From: DASZVB01 sp036272055
GTDB taxonomy: Bacteria; Myxococcota_A; Polyangia; Polyangiales; Polyangiaceae
Direction: 5' to 3'
Assembly (NCBI GenBank): GCA_036272055.1
Contig: DATAZL010000129.1
Location: forward strand, 186,001-250,000
Length of the DNA stretch: 64,000 bases
Below are positions 25,216 through 33,800 of the stretch, in pieces. The notes under the pieces are model-generated. The model was given only the letters and a program-made list of their open reading frames with translations. It was not told the origin of the DNA and did not search any database. Both the position numbers and the translations under genes were made by a program. The number at the start of each line of letters is the position of its first letter. Position 1 is the first letter of the stretch.

Positions 25216-25989
25216 CTACGGCGAGCCGCCGGTACCGGCAGAGCCGGCCGCGCCTGCTGCGCCGCTCGTGCCGCCACCACCGCTCGCGCCAACGGCACCG
25301 GCAGCACCGCTCGTGCCGCCACCGCCGCTCGCACCGCCACCGCCGCTCGTGCCGCCGCCATTCATTCCAGCAGCGCCGGCCGCACCGCCCCCGCCGGACG
25401 TGCCGCCGGTGCCGACCGGGAACGGAGTGCCGTCACAGTGCATTGGCGTGATGTTCATGAGGAACATGCGGACCATCGCGCTGCTGGTATCGACGCAACC
25501 TGCGCCGAACATCGACAGATCGAGGCCGCAGTCGTTGTTCGTGCAGCAGCCGGTGAAGCTACCGATGGGCGACGTCTGATTCGGGCATCGCGTATCGGGA
25601 GCCGGCGGCGCCATGCACGTGCCACCGGTCAGCTGCGAGCTCGTCCCGCACGTTCCGGCGGTGGGATCCACGCAACACGCGGTGGGGCCCGGAAAGCCCG
25701 GGATCGGCGACGCGGGCGCCGTGCACGTCTTCGAGCCGCAGGGGACCGGAGCTGCGGTGGCAGCGCCAGCGGCTCCTCCGCCGCTCGTTCCCGCTGTACC
25801 CGTCGTCGTCGTGCCGGCCGCGCCGGGCACTCCGCCGCCGCCGACGGCCGGCGCACCTGCGCTACCGGCCGCGCCGGAAGCACCTGCCGCACCACCGCTA
25901 CCGCCGTTGCTGTTCGAGTCGCTGCCACAGGCAACGACGCCGGACGCACCGAGCAACCCAATCGCAAGCCATCCTAGTTGGCGCTTCAT
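25216..25989 (-). CDS. Gly/Ala-rich lipoprotein with Cys-rich core
   Basis: The 257-residue protein has lipobox SGVVAC (Cys about 21), a low-complexity GGSGGAAGASG spacer, and a middle domain of about 130 residues. That domain has paired cysteines (CGSKTC, ACCVDP, CCTNNDCGLDL) and ends near GTPFPVG. A C-terminal collagen-like tract of GGTSGGGGAS-type repeats closes it. The start at 25989 follows a long in-frame extension lacking a signal peptide. The middle domain resembles others in myxobacterial lipoproteins, but I cannot name it. It is probably surface exposed. Confidence 0.75.
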   Translation of the reverse strand: MKRQLGWLAIGLLGASGVVACGSDSNSNGGSGGAAGASGAAGSAGAPAVGGGGVPGAAGTTTTGTAGTSGGGAAGAATAAPVPCGSKTCTAPASPIPGFPGPTACCVDPTAGTCGTSSQLTGGTCMAPPAPDTRCPNQTSPIGSFTGCCTNNDCGLDLSMFGAGCVDTSSAMVRMFLMNITPMHCDGTPFPVGTGGTSGGGGAAGAAGMNGGGTSGGGGASGGGGTSGAAGAVGASGGGGTSGAAGAAGSAGTGGSP

Positions 25990-26233
25990 TTTACTGACCT
26001 CGCTCCTGTTCGCGACGCGGTCAGGCAACCCCCGCACCGTGTCCGACCTTCGGTCGCGTGCGCACTCAATGCCACGGGCATCCGCCGACGAGAAGGGGCG
26101 ATTCATGACTTCTGACGGACAGGCGGCGCCAGGTTATCCATGGCGCGCGCACGCGTTCGAGCAGTCCACAATATTCGCCCGCCAACGCACGCGCGACGCG
26201 CTCGCGCAGTGCGTCTCCCGCTCGTGACGCGCG

Positions 26234-27610
26234 TCAGAGCGCGAAGGAAACGGAGATCGACGCCATCTCGACGGTCGGCACTCGGTCACGCACCGCGGGA
26301 TCGAGTCCGGCGATCGCCTCCAGGCGACGGAGGACGTGCGGCGGGAAGGACCGGAACAGAAGCCGTATGGCCGCCGAGTAGGACCCTGCGGGAAGCGACG
26401 ACAGGTCGTACGAGGGCCGATCGGTCACCGACGGCGGGATGAGATGCGACGTCTCGGCGTTGGGCTCCCAGAGAAAGTCCACCGGACGCGCCGGCTCGGT
26501 GGACGTCGGGTCGGCGACCTTCGGATCGAAGAGCATGACCTGGCCGTAAAGGATGAGCGCGGGATCACTTCCGGGCTGGGTGGTGCGGGCAGGGTCGGAG
26601 GTACGGAGATCGCCGTTCTCGTCCAGGGTGCCGGACTCGAAGACCCGGTTTCCGCTCCCGTCGGTGACGATCAGCTCGACCCACATCTGCCGGTCCGCCG
26701 TCGCGCCGCTCGGGAGAGCGTGACCGGCGAGGTTCTGTATCTGGAGCGTCAGCGTCTTCGCGACGGGATCGGCGCTCGCCGACAGCACGGCGCTGCTCTG
26801 GAGGAGCGTCTCGACCTTGGCGCGCGAGTCGTCATAGCCGGGGAAGTCCTTCTCGGGCAGGAGCGACACGTCGGCGCCGACGAAGGCGTGGTCGTGAACC
26901 GTGCGCTCTCCGTGCCCGACCGCCGCGACGTCCTTGCGGGACGGCATGTGGCAGTCCTGACAGGTCTTCGAGCCCGCGAAGATGCTGTCCACCCACTCGA
27001 TGTGCGTCTGCTCCAGCGCGACGCGATTCGAGTTCACCACGACGTGGCACGTGCCGCACATCTCGGTGTCCTCGTGGAGAGGACTGTAGATGGAGGAATG
27101 CTTCGGGTTCGGATCCGGGTCGCGGATCTCCGCTCGCCGGATACCGTCGGTGGCCATGTCGAAGTCCGCGTTCGCGACGGTGTTCACCTTGTCGATCGAG
27201 TGGCACACCGTGCACGACACGCCGTCCATCGCGTCCTGCGACAGACCGGTGATGGGCTGCGTGTAGACGCCCGCGTCGCCCGCGCCATCGACGCTGACGT
27301 CGGTCTCGCCGTTGCGAAAGCCGGTCGGCGTGTGGCACTGCACGCAGAATCCGCCGAGCTCACCCTTCGTCTGCTGCTGCCCGAAGCCGACCATCGCGGC
27401 GAAGACGGGGTCGTGGAGCGAGTAGGCGTGCGCGGAGCTCTTCCACTCGTCGACGTGCTTCGGGTGGCACTCGGCGCAGTACGTCTCGGGGCCGGTGAGG
27501 TGCTCGGCGAGCGGCGGCGCCGTGGTGACGTCTTTACGCGGCTCGTCGTGCGAACAGGCGAGACACACGAGGGCCAGTGCCGGAAAGACGCGACAGGACC
27601 GCGGCGTCAT
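26234..27610 (-). CDS. Pentaheme c-type cytochrome lipoprotein
   Basis: The 458-residue protein has a lipoprotein signal (LVCLAC) and five CxxCH heme sites: CAECH (45-49), CVQCH (89-93), CTVCH (133-137), CGTCH (185-189) and CQDCH (217-221). The spacing and extra His residues (HAYSLH, HDHAF) are those of cytochrome c554/multiheme families. The C-terminal 230 residues lack hemes and look like beta-sandwich (NLAGHALPSGATADRQMWVEL region). It should carry electrons in the periplasm or at the outer membrane. Its start overlaps the stop of the upstream DUF1704 gene (ATGA), so the two are translationally coupled. Confidence 0.87.
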   Translation of the reverse strand: MTPRSCRVFPALALVCLACSHDEPRKDVTTAPPLAEHLTGPETYCAECHPKHVDEWKSSAHAYSLHDPVFAAMVGFGQQQTKGELGGFCVQCHTPTGFRNGETDVSVDGAGDAGVYTQPITGLSQDAMDGVSCTVCHSIDKVNTVANADFDMATDGIRRAEIRDPDPNPKHSSIYSPLHEDTEMCGTCHVVVNSNRVALEQTHIEWVDSIFAGSKTCQDCHMPSRKDVAAVGHGERTVHDHAFVGADVSLLPEKDFPGYDDSRAKVETLLQSSAVLSASADPVAKTLTLQIQNLAGHALPSGATADRQMWVELIVTDGSGNRVFESGTLDENGDLRTSDPARTTQPGSDPALILYGQVMLFDPKVADPTSTEPARPVDFLWEPNAETSHLIPPSVTDRPSYDLSSLPAGSYSAAIRLLFRSFPPHVLRRLEAIAGLDPAVRDRVPTVEMASISVSFAL

Positions 27611-28941
27611 CGTGCAGCGGCGAAGAGGCGCTCGTAGTGCGCCTGGATCTCCTGACCACGCAGCCGCCCCCAGAACGTGCTGATTCCGAGCCAGATCGCG
27701 AGCCCGTTCATGTCGCGGAACATCGCCGGCACGTAGCGCGGCGGCTGCACGACGCCCTCGTGCGCGTGCGCGACGAGCACCGGCAGATCCTCGAAATCCG
27801 TCTTCCCGACGAAGAGCCACGCGATGAGCTCCGGACGGCCCGCGGCGATGGCGCTCCGCAGGAAGTTGTAACTCGACACGATCCCCTTCGTGTAAACGAT
27901 GTCCTTGGTGAACGGGGCGCCCCCATCCAGCACGCCGCCGCGAAACACGCGCTGGGTGCTCCAGAAGCAAGTCTCCTCGTCGTAGCCCTCGGTCCGGAAC
28001 CACTCGAACACGTCGAGGAAGCTCGCACCGTCCTCCGCCTTGTCTACCGCCAGCACGCGATCGTTCAGACGCCGCGCGCGGCGGGGATGACTGCAGAGCG
28101 TCAACACCTCGAGCAACGCGGCGAGGCCTTCTTGACTCGCAGCGACGCGCGGCGAACCGATGGCGAGCCAGCGCGCCACGGGCTGCTTCTGTCCGTTCAG
28201 GCTCGTCGCGACGTGCACCCAGCCTTCGTGCACCTCGAGCAGCTTCAGATCCCGCTCGCTGAACATCGCGCCGCGACGGATCTTGATGTAGTCGCTGCCG
28301 GCTGCCGCGTCGGCCACGATACCGTCGTCGAGGATGACCCGGATGGAGTCGTCCTCGAAGTACGACGCCATGCGGTGGTTCAGGATCTCGACGGCGCGCT
28401 CTGCCGTGATGTCGCGCGGGGGATTACCGCCGAGCGCGTCCTCGTCGAGCGCGGTGAGGATGTCGTAGAGGTCGAGGGAGATATCGCGGATCTGGGTGAC
28501 GCCGTCAGCGAACGTCTCCTTGGGCGAGCCGTAGAGCCGCTTCGAGAGCTCGTAGAAGCGCTTGGTGCCGCGCGCGCGGAGCATCTCCGCGGCGTCCACG
28601 AATTGCATGGCGGTCTCGGCGACGATGGCGCCCACCGGGTCATTGCCGAGCTCGGAGCGCACCTGTCGCTCGATGGCGCGCATCTCGGCGATGGTCGCGT
28701 CCACGTCGAACCCGAGCGGGACGGTGCGGTAGTAGTCGGCGTCGACCGGCGGCAGCTTCTTCCATTTCGAGTCGCGGAACCGCTCGAAGACGCTCGGCTC
28801 CCACTTGATGGCGTTCAGGATCCGGATCGGGCGCTGCGCGTCGACGAGCCGCTGGGCGAGGCGTGCGAGACGCTCCTTGTACGAGCGCCAGGGACCGCCG
28901 GGGCTCGACTTCCCGTCCTCGCGAGGGGCCTGCGCCTGCAT
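27607..28941 (-). CDS. DUF1704 / QEGLA-motif metallopeptidase-like protein
   Basis: The 444-residue cytosolic protein (no signal peptide) carries the two hallmarks of the DUF1704 family. HEGWVH (238-243) is an HExxxH metal site, and QEGLA (270-274) gives the common annotation 'flavohemoglobin expression-modulating QEGLA motif protein'. Eukaryotic relatives (MATCAP type) are tubulin tyrosine carboxypeptidases; the bacterial substrate is unknown. Other family-like segments are LDDGIVADAAAGSDYIKI and FRGGVLDGGAPFTKDIVY. It is coupled by a 4-base overlap to a pentaheme lipoprotein, an unexpected partner. Confidence 0.85.
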   Translation of the reverse strand: MQAQAPREDGKSSPGGPWRSYKERLARLAQRLVDAQRPIRILNAIKWEPSVFERFRDSKWKKLPPVDADYYRTVPLGFDVDATIAEMRAIERQVRSELGNDPVGAIVAETAMQFVDAAEMLRARGTKRFYELSKRLYGSPKETFADGVTQIRDISLDLYDILTALDEDALGGNPPRDITAERAVEILNHRMASYFEDDSIRVILDDGIVADAAAGSDYIKIRRGAMFSERDLKLLEVHEGWVHVATSLNGQKQPVARWLAIGSPRVAASQEGLAALLEVLTLCSHPRRARRLNDRVLAVDKAEDGASFLDVFEWFRTEGYDEETCFWSTQRVFRGGVLDGGAPFTKDIVYTKGIVSSYNFLRSAIAAGRPELIAWLFVGKTDFEDLPVLVAHAHEGVVQPPRYVPAMFRDMNGLAIWLGISTFWGRLRGQEIQAHYERLFAAAR

Positions 28942-28965
28942 GCCCTCTGTCTTGTCACCCGTCGG

Positions 28966-29796
28966 CTAGTTGCACAAGGCCGGCGCACTGAGCAGCGCAC
29001 ACCCGCAATTTCCCGCACTGGTGCAGCACTTCGACGCGAGCGTGCAGGTGATCGCACATTGGCTGGCGATGCACCCGTTGCAGGCCGTCGTCGTGCACGC
29101 GCCCCCTGCGCCGCTGCCGCCGCTGCCGATGTTTCCGCCGTTGCCGATGTTTCCACCGCTGCCGACGTTTCCACCGTTGCCGACTGAACCGCCGGTACCG
29201 GCTCCCGCGGCGCCGCCACTCGACGTTCCGCCCGCGGACGTTCCGCCGGAGCCGCCCGCGGACGTGCCGCCGTTTCCTACGGCGCCGCCGCTTCCAACCG
29301 TGCCGCCCGCGCCGCCGGTCGCCTTGCCGCCGGAGCCGCCGGAGGCCTTGCCACCGGAGCCCGTGCCGCCAGCGCCGCCGGAAGCCGTCCCGCCCGAACC
29401 TTTGCCGCCAGCTCCGCCGGCTGACGTCGCTCCTCCGCCGCCCTTGCCGCCCGATCCCGCGCCGCCCGTCTCTGCACCGCCCGCGGACGAGTCGACCATG
29501 GACGCGTCGCCGATGTCACCGCCGCTGCCGACGTCGCCGCCGGCACCGACGTCACCGCCGCTCGACGTCATCTCGCCACCCGAGCCGGCTTCGTTCTTGC
29601 CGCCCGAGCCGGCCGCTCCATTTCCGGAGCCGCCCGCGGCAGTGTGGCCGCCAGTGCCGGTCGCGGCGCCGTGGCCAGAGCTCGCGTCGCCCGCGTCGGG
29701 CGAGTAGCGGTAGGTGCCGAAATCGGCCCCGATGATGTTCGCGCACGCGCAGCACAGGACGCTGCCGATCAAGCTGAGCTGCGAGATCCGTCGCAT
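28966..29796 (-). CDS. Gly-rich repeat lipoprotein
   Basis: 276 residues. Lipobox-like SVLCCAC is followed by ANIIGADFGTYRY, a start I associate with myxobacterial lipoproteins, then about 190 residues of Gly/Ser/Ala/Thr repeats. Near the end, 18-bp DNA repeats encode NIGNGG/NVGSGG units. A compact Cys-rich end (CNGCIASQCAITC...CC...CGC) has about ten cysteines. The repeat tract is probably a flexible stalk presenting the disulfide module. Function unknown. Confidence 0.72.
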   Translation of the reverse strand: MRRISQLSLIGSVLCCACANIIGADFGTYRYSPDAGDASSGHGAATGTGGHTAAGGSGNGAAGSGGKNEAGSGGEMTSSGGDVGAGGDVGSGGDIGDASMVDSSAGGAETGGAGSGGKGGGGATSAGGAGGKGSGGTASGGAGGTGSGGKASGGSGGKATGGAGGTVGSGGAVGNGGTSAGGSGGTSAGGTSSGGAAGAGTGGSVGNGGNVGSGGNIGNGGNIGSGGSGAGGACTTTACNGCIASQCAITCTLASKCCTSAGNCGCALLSAPALCN

Positions 29797-29861
29797 TGGA
29801 AGTCTCAGAAAGACTTACATGTTTCGCGGCTTCCGGAAAGGCGAGCCGCGCGGCGCCCAGT

Positions 29862-31358
29862 TCAAAACCGACCTGAAAACGGATCGGCCGGCGCGGGCGG
29901 TGTCGTTGGAACCGGCGGCGGCGGGACGGTTTCGGGCGGCGGCGTGACCGCGGTGGGCCGCGGACGCGTCGCGGTCGACTCGGGCCGCGCGATTGTTGCG
30001 GGCTGTTTGCCGGCGCTGGCTGCAGGCGCGGCAGACGGTGCCGGCGGCGCGGAGGCAGAGACGGCCGGCGCCGTCGATGGAACGACGGACGGCACCGGCG
30101 CCACGACGGGCGGCGATGTTGCGACCGGCGCATGCGCCGACGGGTTCGCCGCACCGGTCGCGCTCGCCGACGACGCGGGCGCATCGGGAGACGGCGCGTG
30201 CGCGAACATCGCGGCTCCGAGTCCGATCAGCGCCGCGACGACGAGCGCGAAGATCCCCTGCGTGCGGGCCTTCGACTTTTTCTTCTTCGAGACGATGGTC
30301 CTGGCAGCGACGCTCGGGGGCTCGGTCTCCGCCTCGCGCTCGTTCGTGTTTTCTTGCGCCCGCTCCATCTCGAGGAGCTCCGGATAATCGGGCGCGGGTG
30401 CCGTGCTGACGGAATCCGTCGCGGCGAGCGGGTTGTTCCCCGCGCCGGCGAGCTGCTGTGTTCGCTCGTCGTTCTCGACCTCTTTGTAGGCGGCGCGCAC
30501 CACCTCTTGCATCTCGCGCGCGCTCTGGAACCTCTGCGCCTTCTCGAAGACGAGCGACTTGTCGATCAGCGCGACGACACTCGAGTGAAGTCCGGTTCGT
30601 ACCGAACCGACGGAACGTGCCCGCTTGTTGACGGCAAAGTCGAGCGCCTGGATGCCGGTCGCGGCGGGGTGCACGAAATCGCCGGTGAGCAGCATGAACA
30701 GCGTCGCACCGAGCGCCCAGATGTCGGACCGGGTGTCGACGTCCTCCCAGATCGCCATCGCTTGCTCGGGCGCCATGAAGGCGGGCGTGCCGAGGATCGC
30801 GCCACGCTGGGTGGCCTTGGTGTTCTCGCCGCCGGCGAGCTCGAGGATGCGGGCGATGCCGAAGTCGAGGAGCTTCACGGTGCCGTTGCGCGTGAGAAAG
30901 ACGTTCTCCGGCTTGATGTCGCGATGCAGGATGCCGCGGTCGTGCGCCGCGGCAAGGATGTCGAGCACCTGGTCCGCGACCGACAGCACCTCGATGACGT
31001 CGAGCCGCCCACCCTTGCGGCGCATGCGTCGATCGAGGTTCTCGCCATCGAGCAATTCCATGACGAGGAACGCCGACCCGTCCTCGGCGATGTCGTCGTC
31101 GAGGATGTCGACGGCACCGGGATGGCCGACGCGGTTCGCGGCGTAACCCTCTCGGACGAACCGCTGGCGGATGTTGGCGTCGATCGAGACGTCGGGGTGC
31201 AACATCTTCACCGCGACGCGCTTCGAGTTCCGGTGTGTGGCGGCGTACACCGCCGCCATCCCGCCGATGCCGATGAGCGAGTCGAGGCGCCACTTCGACT
31301 TCAGGACGAGACCGACCCTCGCGTCGATGTGGGCTCGAAGCAGATCGCCTTCAGCCAT
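29862..31358 (-). CDS. Hanks-type Ser/Thr protein kinase, membrane anchored
   Basis: 498 residues. The kinase domain (about 24-290) has a Gly-loop (IGIGGMAAVY), ATP Lys in VAVKML (51), catalytic HRDIKPEN (145-152), DFG (165-167) and the APEQ activation-loop motif (197-200). A basic KKKKSKAR stretch precedes one membrane helix (about 368-386). The extracytoplasmic part is an Ala/Pro/Ser tract of about 110 residues without a folded sensor. It starts at ATG 31358. Its neighbour at 31430 encodes a periplasmic TPR protein, a frequent pairing in these bacteria. Confidence 0.92.
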   Translation of the reverse strand: MAEGDLLRAHIDARVGLVLKSKWRLDSLIGIGGMAAVYAATHRNSKRVAVKMLHPDVSIDANIRQRFVREGYAANRVGHPGAVDILDDDIAEDGSAFLVMELLDGENLDRRMRRKGGRLDVIEVLSVADQVLDILAAAHDRGILHRDIKPENVFLTRNGTVKLLDFGIARILELAGGENTKATQRGAILGTPAFMAPEQAMAIWEDVDTRSDIWALGATLFMLLTGDFVHPAATGIQALDFAVNKRARSVGSVRTGLHSSVVALIDKSLVFEKAQRFQSAREMQEVVRAAYKEVENDERTQQLAGAGNNPLAATDSVSTAPAPDYPELLEMERAQENTNEREAETEPPSVAARTIVSKKKKSKARTQGIFALVVAALIGLGAAMFAHAPSPDAPASSASATGAANPSAHAPVATSPPVVAPVPSVVPSTAPAVSASAPPAPSAAPAASAGKQPATIARPESTATRPRPTAVTPPPETVPPPPVPTTPPAPADPFSGRF

Positions 31359-31429
31359 GGGTCACTGCGGACAGACGATAGCACGCGCCCACACAGCGAG
31401 ATCTTCCCCCTGCATAAGTCGCTACAACC

Positions 31430-32464
31430 TCAAAAGACGTGTGTGAGCCGGAGGCTCGCGCTGCCCACGCCGGCGGTCGCGTGGAGCGACGTCTCGCTGG
31501 ACGGGCCGCTGGTCAGGATGAAATACGCACCGACGCCGACCGCCGCTGCGCCTAGGATGAACGTCACGGTGCTCGCCGTCGCGATGGTCGACCCGGACGA
31601 CGCCGCGTCGACGGCGCTCGGGGAGTCACAGGTGTTCGCCGATTTGATGCAGTGGTCGTGCACTGTGTTGCTCTTGCCGATCGCGACGGCGCCGAGCGCC
31701 AGCGCGGTGCCTATTCCGGCGACGCCGATCCCTGCGACGACGTAGCCGACCATGCGCGTGTCGGCGTGTTCCGGCGGCGCTGGCGGAGGAGGCGCCGGTG
31801 TAGGCGTGGGCGGCACCGCCTCGGTCTTGGGAACTGGGGCCCCAAGCGGTGGCGTCACCGCCTTCGTCTCCGGACCGGGTTCCACGACGAGCTCGCGCCG
31901 GTCTCCCTCCGCGAGCACGATGTCCTGCTTGCTCTCGTCGTGACCGGGGGCCGTCACGGCGATGTGATGGATCCCGGTGTCGAGCGGCAGCGCCACGCCG
32001 AGGCTCGCCGCGCGCAGCTCGACGGAGTCACGTGTCACGACGGCACCGGCGGAAGCGCCGGGCGACAGCTTGATGGACAGAGTCGGCAGCCGGGCCTCGA
32101 GCGCCGCGATGCGCTTCTGCACGAGGGGCCGCCGCTCGTCCGCCGGCGGCAGCTTGGCGAGCGTCTCCTCGAACCACTGCCATGACGCGGCGAGATGGTT
32201 ACGCTTCTCCTCGCAGTCACCGAGGTTGAACATCGTCCCCGGCGCGGGCTGGAGCCGCTCGCTCTCCTCGAACGCACCGCACGCTGCGTCGAGGTCGCCG
32301 CGCTTCGCGGCGTCCCTGCCCTTGGCGAAGAGCGCTTCCGCCGCAGCGCGATCGTCCCCCGCGGCGCGAACAGGAGGAGCGACGCTGAGCGCCGCGGCAC
32401 ATGGCAACACAGTCAGCATCGTCAATTGCCGCAATCTGGTCCGCGAGGCTCCGGCGACCGTCAT
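31430..32464 (-). CDS. Secreted TPR/PEGA-like protein with C-terminal membrane helices
   Basis: 344 residues. A signal peptide (about 1-35, ending VRAAG) is followed by TPR helices with AAEALFAKGRDAAKRGDLDAA (about 38-120). A beta-rich domain with GIHHIAVTAPGHDESKQDIVL (about 130-190) resembles PEGA repeats. A Pro-rich linker and two hydrophobic stretches (about 245-330) with a Cys pair between them come next. This layout is common in Polyangia beside Ser/Thr kinases. It may sense or scaffold at the envelope; the role is unproven. Confidence 0.72.
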   Translation of the reverse strand: MTVAGASRTRLRQLTMLTVLPCAAALSVAPPVRAAGDDRAAAEALFAKGRDAAKRGDLDAACGAFEESERLQPAPGTMFNLGDCEEKRNHLAASWQWFEETLAKLPPADERRPLVQKRIAALEARLPTLSIKLSPGASAGAVVTRDSVELRAASLGVALPLDTGIHHIAVTAPGHDESKQDIVLAEGDRRELVVEPGPETKAVTPPLGAPVPKTEAVPPTPTPAPPPPAPPEHADTRMVGYVVAGIGVAGIGTALALGAVAIGKSNTVHDHCIKSANTCDSPSAVDAASSGSTIATASTVTFILGAAAVGVGAYFILTSGPSSETSLHATAGVGSASLRLTHVF

Positions 32465-32612
32465 GATCTAGAACGATACTGCCGGGGTCGGGAAAGCTGA
32501 AATCTCTCGTGAAGGGCGCTGAAAATTGGCCCTGGAAGACGTCCGGAACCCGTTCTTCGACGTGATAGGTCCCTTCCCCATCGGCTGCCAACCGATGCTA
32601 GGACGCCGCCTG

Positions 32613-33800
32613 ATGAGCGAGGTCGTTCCCTCCCCGGAACGCGGGTTGGCGAAGCCGGAGGTCCGTCCGGTCTCGCGCGTGCTCCGGGTGGCGAGCTTCA
32701 TTGCGGCGTTCGCGGTGACGTCGCTCGCCGTCTGGCAGGCGGGAGCGTACGCCGTGCAGGTCGCGAAGATACCGCGGCCGAGCATGACGCTCGATCTCGT
32801 GCCGCGCCTCCGACTGTGGTCGTTCGCCATGCAGCGCGATCGCGCGCCCCACAAGGTGGCGATGATGGGCGACTCGATGATCTTCACCGAGTGGCCCGGC
32901 ACCAGCATGCCGTCGTGGGTACAGCGCGAGCTCGACTCTCGTCAGGACGCTGCGCACCGGAGCGGCGTCCACGTCCTCAGCTGGGCGGCGTGGGGACCCG
33001 CACCGGAGTACTGCATGGTCGACGACATCGCGAAGGCGAAGCCGGATCTGCTCGTGCTCGAGGTGAATCTGCGCCTCCTCGGCCCGGCTCCGCTCGGCAT
33101 CGTCTCGTACACCGAGCTCTCCGGTCACATCGCGAACTCGCGCATCCCCGAGGCCGCGATGCTGCCGCTCTCGCACGCGGGCATCACGATGAGCCGCTTG
33201 CTCTTCTACCGGCTCATCGTGCTGACGAAGCACGAGCGGCACTTCTCGGACATCCTCCAGCGACAGGCCATGCTCTTCAACGTGCGCGGCCCCCTCGAGG
33301 AGTGGCTCGACGAGAAGACGAAGAGCCGTCAGTTTGCCGCGCGTAAATGGGCATGGGGTCTCGCGCTGTCGGGAAGACTGCTCGAGGAGGGGACGACGCG
33401 GTCACGCGACAACAAGCAACACGCGCTCGACGCGCTCGGCGACGTGATCGGCGGCATCGGCGAAGGCCATCCGCGCCTCGTCGTCCTCGGCGCGATGATC
33501 CGCGACTTCGAGAAGCAGGGAATCCCCGTGCTGGTGTGGGTGTCACCGATCAACGTCGAGCATCTGAAGAAGCTCGGGCTACCCACGGACGGCATCGGAC
33601 GCAGCATGCAGACGATCCGCAAGGTCGTGGAGGGGAACGGCGCGCGCTTGGTCGACCTCCACCGACTCTTGCCGGACGACGCGTTCGTCGACTCCGGCGA
33701 TCACTACACGCGGGAGGGGTACCCGAACGGCGCCGAGGTCGTGGGACGCGCCCTCGGCGAGGCGGTCGCCCTCGAAGAGGAGCGCCTTGCTCTTCAATAG
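32613..33800 (+). CDS. SGNH/AlgJ-like O-acyl-transfer partner protein
   Basis: The 395-residue protein has an N-terminal membrane anchor (about 25-50) and an SGNH-hydrolase-like domain. Block I is AMMGDSMIF and the late DxxH block is DSGDHYTREG. The arrangement matches periplasmic acyltransferases (AlgJ/AlgX/DltD style) that finish O-acetylation started by an MBOAT protein, and an MBOAT gene overlaps its end by 14 bases. The ATG at 32613 has AGGA nine bases upstream; ATG 32595 is an alternative. The polymer acetylated is unknown. Confidence 0.75.
   Translation: MSEVVPSPERGLAKPEVRPVSRVLRVASFIAAFAVTSLAVWQAGAYAVQVAKIPRPSMTLDLVPRLRLWSFAMQRDRAPHKVAMMGDSMIFTEWPGTSMPSWVQRELDSRQDAAHRSGVHVLSWAAWGPAPEYCMVDDIAKAKPDLLVLEVNLRLLGPAPLGIVSYTELSGHIANSRIPEAAMLPLSHAGITMSRLLFYRLIVLTKHERHFSDILQRQAMLFNVRGPLEEWLDEKTKSRQFAARKWAWGLALSGRLLEEGTTRSRDNKQHALDALGDVIGGIGEGHPRLVVLGAMIRDFEKQGIPVLVWVSPINVEHLKKLGLPTDGIGRSMQTIRKVVEGNGARLVDLHRLLPDDAFVDSGDHYTREGYPNGAEVVGRALGEAVALEEERLALQ

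Noticed and set aside
28966..29707. Plus-strand Pro-rich frame and CRISPR-like periodicity
   Set aside because: The regular 18-bp units encode Gly repeats of a minus-strand lipoprotein; there are no conserved repeats with unique spacers.
30132..31745. 537-codon plus-strand open frame opposite the Ser/Thr kinase
   Set aside because: It is antisense to a kinase with all catalytic motifs; no domain in the shadow.
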